Shown here piece by piece: positions 44,136 through 53,538 of a stretch of 64,000 nt of DNA. The translations under genes and the position numbers were made by a program. The first letter of the stretch is position 1; the number at the start of each line of letters is the position of its first letter. The notes under the pieces are model-generated. The model did no database searches. It was not told the origin of the DNA and was given only the letters and a program-made list of their open reading frames with translations. Origin of the DNA: an uncultured Bacteroidales bacterium. GTDB taxonomy: Bacteria; Bacteroidota; Bacteroidia; Bacteroidales; Muribaculaceae. The stretch covers positions 1 through 64,000 of the forward strand of contig CADAFP010000010.1 in the NCBI GenBank assembly GCA_902787185.1, in the 5' to 3' direction.

Positions 44136-45581
44136 ATGCTATTTAATTCGTTCACATTCATGATATTCCTGCCAGTAGTGTTCTTGCTCTACTGGTTTGT
44201 CTTCAAGCCGTTGAAGTGGCAAAACGTGCTCCTGCTGGTGGCAAGCTACGTGTTCTATGGCTGGTGGGACTGGCGTTTTCTCCTGCTGATTGTCATCACC
44301 TCGTTGAGCAGCTTCTGCAGCGGCCTTCTCATCGAGCGCTATGAGGGCAGGCGAGGTTTGCAGCGGACCGTCAGCGCCGCGAATATCGTGTTGAACCTGG
44401 GCATCTTGGGCACTTTCAAGTATTTCAACTTTTTCAAGGACAGCCTGGCATCGTTGCTGGCCCTGGCGGGAATCACCCCAGACTGGCCCACGATGAACAT
44501 TATCCTGCCTGTGGGAATCAGCTTCTACACTTTCCAGGCACTGAGTTATTCCATCGACGTTTACAGCAAGAAGTTTAAGCCCACGCGCGACATCGTTGCC
44601 TTCTTCTCGTTCATCAGTTTCTTCCCCCAGCTGGTTGCCGGTCCCATCGAGCGGGCATCCAACCTGCTGCCGCAGATGCTGCGTGAGCGTTCATTTGATT
44701 ACGGCATCGCTGTGGACGGTATGCGCCAGATGCTGTGGGGCTTTTTCAAGAAACTCATCATTGCCGATGGCTGTGCCGAGGTGGTGAACCAGTTGTGGGC
44801 CAACATGGAAAGTTCGACAGGCCTGATGCTGTTGATCGCGTCGCTGTTGTTCACCTTCCAAATCTATACCGACTTCTCGGGTTACAGCGACATTGCCATC
44901 GGATGCGCCAAGTTGTTCGGATTCCGCCTGACCACCAACTTCAGGGTGCCGTATTTCTCACGCAACGTGAGGGAGTTCTGGCGTCGGTGGCACATCACGC
45001 TCAATGCCTGGTTCACCCAATATGTCTATTTCCCGTTGGGCGGCAGCCGCTGTTCAAAGTGGCGCACTGTCCTGAACACGGTCATCGTGTTTGCCCTGTC
45101 GGGACTGTGGCACGGTGCCGATTGGACCTTTGTCCTCTGGGGCTTGTATCTGGGCCTGCTGTTCATCCCGCTCATCCTGTTCAAGTCACGTCGTTACAAG
45201 GATACCGCGGCTCATGGCCGCCTGTTGCCGACAGGCAGTGAATTCCTGTCGATACTGGTGACGTTCCTGCTCATCAATTTCGGCTGGGTGCTGTTCCGTG
45301 CCCCCAACGTGGCAGCCTTTGCCGACTTCACCGCACGCCTGTTCTCGCCATCGTTGTTCAATCCCCACGGACTGACGATGAAGATGGCGACGATGTTGCT
45401 GTGGTGCGGTGGACTCTTGCTGGCCGAGTGGCTGCAGCGAGAGCGCCAACACGTGCTGCAGATCGATGGCTATGCCATCTTCTCGACACGCCCCGCCCGC
45501 CTGGCACTGTATGCGCTGCTCGTCGCGCTCATCTTCTACTTCGCCGGTGAGGTGCAAACATTCATCTACTTCCAATTCTGA
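44136..45581 (+). CDS. MBOAT O-acyltransferase (AlgI/DltB-like), 481 aa
   Basis: Multi-spanning membrane protein with the AlgI signatures: PVGISFYTFQALSYSIDVY, FPQLVAGPIERA, YTDFSGYSDIAIG, FWRRWHITLNAWFTQYVYFPLGG split here at H286, and the catalytic H326 in SGLWHGADWTF. It would move acetyl groups across the inner membrane to a periplasmic acceptor. The AlgX/AlgJ-like partner is encoded 8 nt downstream. Confidence 0.93.
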   Translation: MLFNSFTFMIFLPVVFLLYWFVFKPLKWQNVLLLVASYVFYGWWDWRFLLLIVITSLSSFCSGLLIERYEGRRGLQRTVSAANIVLNLGILGTFKYFNFFKDSLASLLALAGITPDWPTMNIILPVGISFYTFQALSYSIDVYSKKFKPTRDIVAFFSFISFFPQLVAGPIERASNLLPQMLRERSFDYGIAVDGMRQMLWGFFKKLIIADGCAEVVNQLWANMESSTGLMLLIASLLFTFQIYTDFSGYSDIAIGCAKLFGFRLTTNFRVPYFSRNVREFWRRWHITLNAWFTQYVYFPLGGSRCSKWRTVLNTVIVFALSGLWHGADWTFVLWGLYLGLLFIPLILFKSRRYKDTAAHGRLLPTGSEFLSILVTFLLINFGWVLFRAPNVAAFADFTARLFSPSLFNPHGLTMKMATMLLWCGGLLLAEWLQRERQHVLQIDGYAIFSTRPARLALYALLVALIFYFAGEVQTFIYFQF

Positions 45582-45589
45582 CCCCAGCC

Positions 45590-46639
45590 ATGCGAAAATT
45601 TCTCACCATCATATCCTATACCGTGTTGCCCGTCTGGTTGATTCTCGTCGGGCTGGCCACCTGGCTATGGGCTACCAATGACAATTCCGGTGACCTGATG
45701 CGCTTGGGTCTCATCGACGGCGGCGCCGAATATACCGACTCCATCAGCAAGCGCTTGCTGCCCGAAGTCTATTACGACGGCCAGGACAACGACAGCCTGC
45801 TGCGCCTTGACACATGCGGCGTGCTGGTTATCGGTGATTCGTTCTCACATGGCGGTGGCGTGGGCAAATCCGGCGACTATGTCAATTATCTGGCCCATGA
45901 CAGCGGACGCAGGGTGGTCGTGTTCACCCCCTCGGACCCCACGCTGGGCAGCCCCATGCAGGTCGCCTATGATATCTTGAAACTGGGTGTCATCGACTCG
46001 ACCAACGCCCCCAACCTGGTCGTCCAAGAGGTGGAGCGTTACCTGGTTGACCGCCACTGCAAGTTCGTCACCACCCACGACTCGATTCCGCGCCCCAAGC
46101 CCGAAGAGGAGTCGGAGGCTCCTCTTGATCGCCCCGAGCACGAGGACTACAGCCCGCTGCTGCGAGTCAAGGACTATGTGTTCTACCATTTCTTGGGCGC
46201 AAACCCGATTTATACCGCCCAACTGAATCACCCCATGTTTGGCGGCAAGGAGCCTGACAAACTCTATTTCTACAACGATGATGTGAAACTGGGCTTTAAC
46301 GTGACCGACGGTGAGCGCAAGAAGGTGGTGTCCTGCTTTGAGGATGTCATCGCCATGGCACGCCGCCAGGGTGTGAACCTGATTATCCTCATTGCTGCCG
46401 ACAAGTATGACATGTACCAGGATTTCATTGTCGAAAACCGCTTCCCTGCCAAGACCCTCAACGAGGATATCGCCCGTTGGTTGCAGCCTGCCGACAGGGA
46501 GCACCTGCTGTTTTCCAAAGACATCCTCTACCCGCTGCTCGAGCAGGGCGTAATGGACGTGTATCTGTTCAACGACACCCACTGGTCGCCAGCCTCGTCA
46601 CAGGTCATTGCCGGGGAAATCATCAAGAAGCTCAAGTAA
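45590..46639 (+). CDS. AlgX/AlgJ-like SGNH O-acetyltransferase, 349 aa
   Basis: An N-terminal TM anchor (about 7-28), then an SGNH fold with the nucleophile in G82-D-S84-FSHG and the D329-x-H331 pair in FNDTHWSPASSQ. This is the acetyl-transfer partner of MBOAT proteins in polysaccharide O-acetylation. Located between two PorZ-like genes, so the acceptor might be the anionic LPS used by T9SS (inference). Confidence 0.85.
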   Translation: MRKFLTIISYTVLPVWLILVGLATWLWATNDNSGDLMRLGLIDGGAEYTDSISKRLLPEVYYDGQDNDSLLRLDTCGVLVIGDSFSHGGGVGKSGDYVNYLAHDSGRRVVVFTPSDPTLGSPMQVAYDILKLGVIDSTNAPNLVVQEVERYLVDRHCKFVTTHDSIPRPKPEEESEAPLDRPEHEDYSPLLRVKDYVFYHFLGANPIYTAQLNHPMFGGKEPDKLYFYNDDVKLGFNVTDGERKKVVSCFEDVIAMARRQGVNLIILIAADKYDMYQDFIVENRFPAKTLNEDIARWLQPADREHLLFSKDILYPLLEQGVMDVYLFNDTHWSPASSQVIAGEIIKKLK

Positions 46640-46676
46640 ATTTCTGTCATTCGCTGACAACTGACAATCACAGGCT

Positions 46677-47147
46677 ATGGACATCAATTCGGTCGAATTT
46701 TACACGCTGGCATTTGTAGTGGCGATGGCTCTGGTGGCGTTGCTCATGGGGCGTACCGAAAAACGCCCTCCCAGCACCTACATCGTGCAACTCGACACAG
46801 CCGAAGCCGAAGATGACGAAGCCGAGGACACCGTGACGCTTGAGCCCTCAAGCGAGAGAAAAGCCGTCCTGCTCAAGCGCAGCGGCATCAGCCTTGCACC
46901 TGACGAGACCGTCAACCTGGTCATCACCATTCAGGAAGACCATTGCACCATCGTGGAGAAGAAGGGCAGGAAAAACCGAGTCAAGGGCATTGAGGGTGAC
47001 CCTGTCGCCGGGGAGGCTGTGCTCAAGTGTCTGCGCCCAAACTGCAAATACCGGATGCGCTACGAGAGCCAGTTGACCAGCACATGGGCAACGTTCACCC
47101 TCGACACGGCATCGCCAACCGCCCGGGTGGTGAAGCTGAATTACTGA
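46677..47147 (+). CDS. Single-TM hypothetical protein, 156 aa
   Basis: One TM helix at about 9-27 and an acidic linker (AEAEDDEAEDTV) precede a 100-residue beta-rich domain ending ARVVKLNY. I do not recognise it. Position 37 nt after the AlgX-like gene suggests a role in the same acetylation system. Confidence 0.7.
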   Translation: MDINSVEFYTLAFVVAMALVALLMGRTEKRPPSTYIVQLDTAEAEDDEAEDTVTLEPSSERKAVLLKRSGISLAPDETVNLVITIQEDHCTIVEKKGRKNRVKGIEGDPVAGEAVLKCLRPNCKYRMRYESQLTSTWATFTLDTASPTARVVKLNY

Positions 47148-47215
47148 GCACACAATTTATTGAGGCTTATTTACGTTATAAATAAGAACTCAAGTTTATA
47201 AAGTGGCTTTGCCCC

Positions 47216-47346
47216 TTTAGGAAACTTGAAGATTAGGGATTAAAGATTAGAGATTAGGGATAGACCCATAGGGTCGAAAACCCGCAAACTTTGAAAAAGT
47301 TTTCTTCACTAATCACTCATCACTAATCTCTAATCTTCAAGTTCTG
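47216..47346. repeat. Inverted pair of GATTAGN heptamer arrays
   Basis: CTTGAAGATTAGGGATTAAA-type units at 47226-47262 are mirrored by ATCACTAATCTCTAATCTTC-type units at 47313-47343. The two arms can pair imperfectly over about 35 bp. Confidence 0.75.
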
Positions 47347-47438
47347 AAGTGCTTAGCACTTTAGAAACTTGAATAAGAATATCAACCAGGACGCATAGTT
47401 CTGCGGTTCCACAATAATTGACAATAACAATCAACGAT

Positions 47439-49754
47439 ATGGCTAAGAAAGTATTATTGTTATCTCTCGTGACAGTGTTGACAGCGCTGTGGGCATCGGC
47501 GCAGCACGCCGTGGGTGACTGGCGCATCCACACCTCATTTGTGGGCGACAACGTGATGGCTGTGGCCGAAGGCAACCAGTGGGTCTATTACCTGAGCGGG
47601 GGCAATCTGTTCAGGCTTGACAAGGAAACCAAAGAGAACGAGTCGCTGAATATCATGAATGACTTGAGCGATATGACGATTTCCCAGATCTACTACAACA
47701 ACGAGCGGGACTATCTGGTCGTCATCTACAGCAACACCAACATCGACATCATCTTGAGCGATGGCCAAGTCATCAACATGCCCGAGGTGAAAGACGCCGT
47801 GCTGACCGCCAGCAAGGCCATCAACGATGTCACCTTTGCCGACGGGTTGATATATCTCGCCACGGGCTTTGGCTATGTCGTGATTGACGACAAACGCTTT
47901 GTCGTCAAGGAGTCGCACATCTATGGCACCCCCCTGACTACGGTGGCACAGATAGACAAGTGGCTGCTGCTGTCAACCGAGAGTGACCTGTACTACGGCC
48001 TTGCCAGCGATTATCATGAGCAACTCGAGTCGTTCAAGACCGTATCGTTCCACAAGAATTGCATCATCAGACCCATCACCGACAGCACACTCTTCTGCGT
48101 GACGGGTGGTAATACCTATTTCGGAACGTTGAAGCCCGTGAGCGACGATAAACTCAAAATTGACGGTAGCACAATCATTGAACAGAAAACCAGCATTCTG
48201 CAACCTACCCTCGACGGTTGGCTGCTGTGGGTACCCAAAGAGAACCAGTGTTATAAGACCGATGCCGAGGGCAAGAACCCCGTCGTCATCGACACCGAGG
48301 GTGAGATGTGTAGCGCCAATCCCCGTGGCGACGGCAAGCTATGGCTTGCGGGACCACAGGGACTGCACTTGCAGGGCGAGGGCAACTACTTCCTTCCCAA
48401 CGCATTAAGCTTCAAGAATCCCTACTGGATGACTTACAACAAGCAGCAGGACAAACTGTACGTCTCCAGTCCCACGGCCAATGTCCACTTTGGGGATCCC
48501 CTGCCGTCTTATATTAACACCTATGACGGCATCATGTGGCACGACGTCACCCCCGAGGGTGCTCCGGCCACGGGTACCTATTGGATAGAGTTCATGCCTG
48601 GCGAGAGCGACACTTACTTTATAGGCACGTGGACTAAAGGCCTGCTCAAGGTGTACCAGGATGAGATCGTATTCAAGTACGACACGGCTAACAGCCCCAT
48701 TTCATACAGAGGCGGGGCTATGCATCCCGTCACCAGTATGGACCGCAACGGCAACCTGTGGGTCGTCCAACCCTATGAGAGCTCAGAACACCCCGCCATG
48801 GTGTTACCCGCCGCCAAGACCAAGCTAAACCAGTCCACCGCCGACGACTGGTTCTTGCCCCAGATTGATGGCTTGACCTCAACTGACAGCCAGCGCTCCA
48901 GCTTCATCTCCACCAAGCAGGGAAGCCAGGACATTAAGATATTTAACGACGGCAACTTCAGAACGCCCCTCTTCATCTGGAACACCAACGGTACAATGTC
49001 GACCAAACCGCCACAAGTGGCCCTCAAGTCGCTCAACGACCAGGACGGCGAGCAGATCTCCTGGACCAACATCTTGTGCTTGACCGAGGATTTGAGCGGC
49101 AACGTGTGGATGGGCAGCACCGAAGGCATCTGTTACTTCAATCCCAACCAGGACCTCAACTCCAACACCTTTAAAGCTGTCCGCCCCAAGGTGCCCCGTA
49201 ACGACGGCACGGGCTATGCCGACCGCCTGATGGACGGTATCCAGGTCAACTGCATCGACGTGGACGGCGCCAACCGCAAGTGGATTGGCACCGAGAGTTC
49301 AGGCTTGTTCCTCGTGAGTGCCGACGGCAGTGTGGTCATCGACCGCTTCAACGCCACCAACAGCCCGCTGGCCAGCAACACCATCTATCGCGTGTGCTGC
49401 AATCCGAACAGCAACTCGGTCTATGTCACCACCCCGGCAGGCCTGTATGAATACTTCAGCGACAGCAGCCCTGCTGCCAGCAGCTATTCCGACATCCTCG
49501 CCTTCCCCAACCCCGTGCGTCCCGACTATGGCGGCGATGTCACCATCACCGGCCTGATGGAGGGTTCACTCGTCAAGATTGCCGATGCCAGTGGCAACGT
49601 CATCCGCCAACTCAAGTCAACTGGCGGCATGGTGACGTGGGACTGCCGTGACGAGAGCGGCGAGCATGTCAAGTCAGGCGTTTACCTGGTGCTGTGCTCA
49701 CAGTCGAGCGGCAGCGGCAAAGCCGCCGTGACCAAGATTGCCGTCATCCGCTAA
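47439..49754 (+). CDS. PorZ-like T9SS beta-propeller protein, copy 2, 771 aa
   Basis: Start at ATG 47439 (MAKKVLLLSLVTVLTALWASAQ, a signal peptide). The rest parallels copy 1: WRIHTSFVGDNVMAVAEGNQ, propeller blades such as NVWMGSTEGICYFNP and RKWIGTESSGLFLVS, and a C-terminal sorting-type domain (LAFPNPVRPDYGGDVTITGL; VKSGVYLVLC). Paralog of the first PorZ-like gene but only moderately similar, so the duplication is not recent. Confidence 0.8.
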   Translation: MAKKVLLLSLVTVLTALWASAQHAVGDWRIHTSFVGDNVMAVAEGNQWVYYLSGGNLFRLDKETKENESLNIMNDLSDMTISQIYYNNERDYLVVIYSNTNIDIILSDGQVINMPEVKDAVLTASKAINDVTFADGLIYLATGFGYVVIDDKRFVVKESHIYGTPLTTVAQIDKWLLLSTESDLYYGLASDYHEQLESFKTVSFHKNCIIRPITDSTLFCVTGGNTYFGTLKPVSDDKLKIDGSTIIEQKTSILQPTLDGWLLWVPKENQCYKTDAEGKNPVVIDTEGEMCSANPRGDGKLWLAGPQGLHLQGEGNYFLPNALSFKNPYWMTYNKQQDKLYVSSPTANVHFGDPLPSYINTYDGIMWHDVTPEGAPATGTYWIEFMPGESDTYFIGTWTKGLLKVYQDEIVFKYDTANSPISYRGGAMHPVTSMDRNGNLWVVQPYESSEHPAMVLPAAKTKLNQSTADDWFLPQIDGLTSTDSQRSSFISTKQGSQDIKIFNDGNFRTPLFIWNTNGTMSTKPPQVALKSLNDQDGEQISWTNILCLTEDLSGNVWMGSTEGICYFNPNQDLNSNTFKAVRPKVPRNDGTGYADRLMDGIQVNCIDVDGANRKWIGTESSGLFLVSADGSVVIDRFNATNSPLASNTIYRVCCNPNSNSVYVTTPAGLYEYFSDSSPAASSYSDILAFPNPVRPDYGGDVTITGLMEGSLVKIADASGNVIRQLKSTGGMVTWDCRDESGEHVKSGVYLVLCSQSSGSGKAAVTKIAVIR

Positions 49755-49782
49755 CACGCCCCTACCCTGTCTAACGACTATA

Positions 49783-49829
49783 ATGGCAATTGGCATCCGC
49801 CCACTCACAAAAATGTGGCAGGCGGATAC
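49783..49829 (+). terminator. GGCATCCGCC hairpin after the second porZ-like gene
   Basis: TTGGCATCCGCC pairs with GGCGGATACCA with one mismatch. The same motif forms the core of the heptamer arrays and hairpins at 59318 and 63444. Confidence 0.55.
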
Positions 49830-49910
49830 CATCCTTTTTACGGCAAGCGCCCTTGAGCGTTTTTACAGAAAATTCACATCCATTAGCAGGTCTGTTTGAA
49901 AAATAATGGC

Positions 49911-49918
49911 TAACTTTG
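49911..49918 (+). promoter_or_regulatory. -7 box of pdxJ
   Basis: TAACTTTG with a long (about 100 nt) leader to the ATG at 50021. Confidence 0.5.
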
Positions 49919-50020
49919 CGGCTTGAGGTGTGCGGCAATACACCTTTTATCAAAATAAGTCTTTAGACTTCACATTTTTAGTTTTTTTACTGACAACCAG
50001 GAACCAGAAATAAAGAGATA

Positions 50021-50734
50021 ATGATCAACCTGAGTGTAAACGTCAACAAGATAGCCACCCTGCGCAACGCGCGAGGCGGCAATATGCCTGATGTGCTGCA
50101 AGTAGCAATGGACTGTGAACGGTGGGGTGCCGATGGCATCACCGTACATCCGCGACCTGACGAGCGACACATCCGGCGCAGCGACGTCTATGCACTGCGC
50201 CCGCTGGTACGCACCGAGTTCAACATTGAGGGCTATCCCAGCGAACAGTTTATGGATTTGGTTTTGGCGGTACGTCCCACCCAGGCCACTTTAGTCCCTG
50301 ATGCCCCCGGCGTGCTCACCTCGTCGGCAGGCTGGGAAGTGGCGCCCAACATGGAACTGCTCACCGGCATTGTGGACCGCCTGAAGGAAGCCGGCATCCG
50401 CACCAGCATCTTTGTCGGCACCGACGAGGAAAACATCCGCGCCGCTGCCCGCACTGGTACCGACCGTGTGGAGCTGTACACTGGCCCCTATGCCGAGCAA
50501 TTCCATGACAACCCCGCCCTTGCCGTGGCCCCGTTCACCGCAGCCGCCATCGCTGCCCACAACGTCGGCCTGGGCATCAACGCCGGCCATGACCTGAACC
50601 TGGACAATCTCAAGTATTTCCAACAGCATGTGCCTCACTTGAGCGAGGTCTCGATTGGCCATGCCCTAATCTGTGACGCGCTATACCTGGGCCTGGAAGC
50701 AACCATCAAGGCCTATAAAGAGCAACTGATTTAA
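50021..50734 (+). CDS. pdxJ: Pyridoxine 5'-phosphate synthase
   Basis: 237 aa. [17 protein letters not shown] at the start, [29 protein letters not shown] and GINAGHDLN are the PdxJ signatures. Makes PNP from 1-deoxyxylulose phosphate and aminoacetone phosphate in B6 synthesis. Confidence 0.96.
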   Translation: MINLSVNVNKIATLRNARGGNMPDVLQVAMDCERWGADGITVHPRPDERHIRRSDVYALRPLVRTEFNIEGYPSEQFMDLVLAVRPTQATLVPDAPGVLTSSAGWEVAPNMELLTGIVDRLKEAGIRTSIFVGTDEENIRAAARTGTDRVELYTGPYAEQFHDNPALAVAPFTAAAIAAHNVGLGINAGHDLNLDNLKYFQQHVPHLSEVSIGHALICDALYLGLEATIKAYKEQLI

Positions 50735-50736
50735 CA

Positions 50737-50935
50737 ATTAGGCTTTAGGCTTTAGGCATTAGGCATTAGGAATTAGAAATTAGGAATTAGGAATTAGGAG
50801 TTAGGAGTTGGCGGATGCCAACTAGGGACTAGGGACTAGAAACTAAGGACTAGGGACTAAGGACTAAGGACTAAGGACTAAGGACTAAGGACTAGAAACT
50901 AAAAAAGACTAAGGACTAGAAACTAAAAACAGAAT
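50737..50935 (+). repeat. Heptamer repeat array with palindromic core, upstream of exbB
   Basis: Left arm of TTAGGCA/TTAGGAA/TTAGGAG units, core AGTTGGCGGATGCCAACT at 50806-50823, right arm of about 15 AAGGACT/AGGGACT/AGAAACT units. Ends about 28 nt before the ATG at 50964. Confidence 0.92.
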
Positions 50936-50963
50936 ACTAACAACTTTAAAATAGAAATATAAC

Positions 50964-51764
50964 ATGTCAATTCTCAACATGATTCTCGCCCAAGTGACGC
51001 CTGCCGACACGATGATGCAGCAGGCCGCCGACACCGTGCAGCAAGCTATCGACAGCGCCGCACAGGTTGTTACCGACAGCGCTGCCGCCCTTGCCGCTGC
51101 AGCAGCCCCCGTAGCCGAGGCCGCCGAACCTATTGTCAAGGAACTCTCGGTATGGGAACTTATCAAAGCCGGTGGCTGGTTCATCATGATTCCGCTGGCA
51201 CTGCTGGCTGTCGTGAGCATCTACATCTTCTTTGAGCGCCTGTTCGCCATCAATCATGCCAACCGTCAGGACCGCTCGTTCATGGACCGCATCAAGGAGT
51301 ATATCCACCGTGGTGACGTGAACCAGGCGCTGCAACTGTGCCAGGACACCAACACCCCCTACTCCCGCATGATTGAGAAGGGTGTCACCCGCATTGGCCG
51401 TCCCATGAACGATGTGCTCGTCGCCATCGAGAACGTGGGCAACATGGAGGTCGCCAAACTCGAGAAGGGCTTCTCATGGCTCGCCACGACGGCTGCCGGC
51501 GCTCCCATGATCGGTTTCTTGGGCACCGTCATCGGTATGGTACAAGCCTTCTTCCAGCTCGCCAGCGCCGGTAACAACAGCAACGTGACCATCCTGGCCA
51601 GCGGCATCTATCAGGCCCTGGTAACCACCGTAGCCGGTCTGGTTGTCGGTATCATCGCCCTGTTTGCCTACAACTTCCTGACCTCGCGCGTCAACAAGGT
51701 GATGAACAAGCTCGAGGGCAAGACGATGGAATTTATGGACCTGCTCAACGAGCCGGCAAAGTAA
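50964..51764 (+). CDS. exbB: ExbB/TolQ proton channel subunit, 266 aa
   Basis: An N-terminal Ala-rich region precedes three TM helices (about 72-90, 170-195, 205-230). AAGAPMIGFLGTVIGMVQAF and TTVAGLVVGIIALFAYNFL are the MotA/TolQ/ExbB signature helices. With ExbD it converts proton flow into energy for TonB. The N-terminal extension is longer than in E. coli. Confidence 0.93.
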   Translation: MSILNMILAQVTPADTMMQQAADTVQQAIDSAAQVVTDSAAALAAAAAPVAEAAEPIVKELSVWELIKAGGWFIMIPLALLAVVSIYIFFERLFAINHANRQDRSFMDRIKEYIHRGDVNQALQLCQDTNTPYSRMIEKGVTRIGRPMNDVLVAIENVGNMEVAKLEKGFSWLATTAAGAPMIGFLGTVIGMVQAFFQLASAGNNSNVTILASGIYQALVTTVAGLVVGIIALFAYNFLTSRVNKVMNKLEGKTMEFMDLLNEPAK

Positions 51765-51766
51765 GT

Positions 51767-51965
51767 CAGGAATTAGGAATTAGGAATTAGAAATTAGGAA
51801 TTAGAAGTTAGGAGTTAGGAATTAGGAGTTGGCGGATGCCAACTAAGGACTAGGGACTAGGGACTAGAAACTAGGGACTAGAAACTAGGGACTAGAAACT
51901 AAGGACTAAGGACTAAGGACTAAGGACTAGGGACTAGAAACTAAGGACTAAGGACTAAAAACTTA
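51767..51965 (+). repeat. Heptamer repeat array with palindromic core, upstream of exbD
   Basis: Left arm of AGGAATT/AGAAATT/AGGAGTT units, core AGTTGGCGGATGCCAACT at 51827-51844, right arm of about 16 AAGGACT/AGGGACT/AGAAACT units ending about 10 nt before ATG 51974. It splits exbB from exbD. Confidence 0.92.
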
Positions 51966-51973
51966 TAAGAACT

Positions 51974-52480
51974 ATGGCACTCAAGAGACAACATAACACT
52001 CTGTCGATGTTCAGCATGGCATCGATGACCGACGTCATCTTCCTGCTGCTCATCTTCTTCCTGGTCACCTCGACGTTCGTCTTCCCGTCGGCGCTCGAAG
52101 TGAACCTGCCCCAGAGTAGTGAACAGACATCCATCAAACCCTCGACGCGCATCTATGTGGACAAGGACCTGAACATGTATGCCACCCAGACGAGCGAAAC
52201 GGGCGAGAGCGACTTGCTGCCCATCGCCCCCGAGCAGCTCGAAGGCTTCATGCAGGCACTCAAGGCCGGCAACCCCGACGAGTTTGTTGCCGTCTATGCC
52301 GACGAGGAAGTGAACTATGGCAAGATTGTCGAGATTCTGGACAAGGGCTCGCGCCAGGGCGTGAAAATCGTCCTCGCCACCAAGCCCAGCGAGGCCACCT
52401 TCGGTCCCGTCACCGACCAGCAGGCCGCCACTGGACAGGATATCGTCACCGAACCCCTACCTACCACCACCAACCCGTAA
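51974..52480 (+). CDS. exbD: ExbD/TolR biopolymer transport protein, 168 aa
   Basis: One TM helix (about 17-36) with the proton-carrying Asp in MTDVIFLLLIFFLVTS, then a periplasmic domain ending VKIVLATKPS. Works with ExbB and the TonB-like protein encoded 12 nt downstream. Confidence 0.93.
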   Translation: MALKRQHNTLSMFSMASMTDVIFLLLIFFLVTSTFVFPSALEVNLPQSSEQTSIKPSTRIYVDKDLNMYATQTSETGESDLLPIAPEQLEGFMQALKAGNPDEFVAVYADEEVNYGKIVEILDKGSRQGVKIVLATKPSEATFGPVTDQQAATGQDIVTEPLPTTTNP

Positions 52481-52492
52481 CAGGTTATCACG

Positions 52493-53383
52493 ATGGAAGA
52501 CGATCGCCGCAAAAATAGCCTCTGGGCGCTGCTGCTCACCCTCTTGATCACGGTGGGCACGCTGGCGCTGTTGCTGCGCTTCACGCTGCGCTACGAGCAG
52601 GTCCCCAACCCGCCCGACATGACGCAGCTGGCACAGGACTCCATCTTGTTTGGCGGTGAGTTTGTGATGCTGGGCAACACCATGGATAACATCCAGAACG
52701 ACCTCATGGACCAGGAATCGGCCGACCCGAGCGCGTCGCCCGAACAAGGCGACAACCCCGACATCGAGGCCGATGACATGGAAGATGCCGGCGAGGTGGC
52801 ACACAAGACGCCACCCCTGGTGACACAGACCACCGAATCGCCCCACAAGGTGAAGGAGAAACCCAAGGAGCCCGAACCCAAGAAGTCGGGACCCACACGT
52901 GAGAACGATAAGCAGGTAGAGAAACCCAAGGCCCAGAACAAGAACTCTGAGTCTCAGGAGACCAAGTCCAAGAATACCAACGAGCAGAAAACCACCGCCA
53001 GCAACGCCACCAACAACAGGGTAAAAAACGCCTTCGGCAACGGTAGCGGCAACGGCGGCGGCAAGCAAGGCTCGGAAGGTGGCAACTCCAGCCAGGGCGT
53101 GCTCGCCGGCAAGCCCGGCATCGCCGGACTCGTGGGCTACACCCTCGACTATTGGGCCAAGCCCGTCCCCAACAGCAAGTGGTCGGGACGCGTGGTGGTG
53201 CGAGTCACCGTCAACCCGCGCGGACAGGTCACCCAGGCCAAGGCCGTGAGCGCCACGGGCGACCTGGCCTCACATCCCGAGGTGCGCCGCGCCTGTGAGC
53301 AGGCAGCCTTGAAATCGAGTTTCTCGGTACCCAAAAACACGATGACCGAGGGCATCGGCACCGTGACCTACATCTGGCATTAA
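52493..53383 (+). CDS. TonB-like energy transducer, 296 aa
   Basis: TM anchor at about 10-28, a long Pro/Lys/Glu-rich spacer (about 90-165: PKEPEPKKSG and similar), a Gly/Asn/Ser-rich stretch, and a C-terminal TonB-like domain (WSGRVVVRVTVNPRGQVTQAKAV; MTEGIGTVTYIW). Third gene of the exbB-exbD-tonB unit; energises outer-membrane transporters. Confidence 0.88.
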   Translation: MEDDRRKNSLWALLLTLLITVGTLALLLRFTLRYEQVPNPPDMTQLAQDSILFGGEFVMLGNTMDNIQNDLMDQESADPSASPEQGDNPDIEADDMEDAGEVAHKTPPLVTQTTESPHKVKEKPKEPEPKKSGPTRENDKQVEKPKAQNKNSESQETKSKNTNEQKTTASNATNNRVKNAFGNGSGNGGGKQGSEGGNSSQGVLAGKPGIAGLVGYTLDYWAKPVPNSKWSGRVVVRVTVNPRGQVTQAKAVSATGDLASHPEVRRACEQAALKSSFSVPKNTMTEGIGTVTYIWH

Positions 53384-53409
53384 CCGCCAACATCAGACAA
53401 CAATCAATA

Positions 53410-53449
53410 AAACCGCCCCTATTGCTACCGCCTTAGGGGCGGTTTAATT
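53410..53449 (+). terminator. Terminator after the TonB operon
   Basis: 12-bp stem AAACCGCCCCTA / TAGGGGCGGTTT with flanking A and T residues; can act on both strands. Confidence 0.8.
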
Positions 53450-53538
53450 GATACATTCTAATTGATGGCTGAAAATATTTTGCAGTACAGCACAGTATGA
53501 TTATCTTTGCTTGACTTTTATCAAACAATGTTACACCC

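Noticed and set aside
50737..51965. CRISPR-like arrays
   Set aside because: Units are 7 bp with no spacers and there are no cas genes; these are minisatellite-like repeats.
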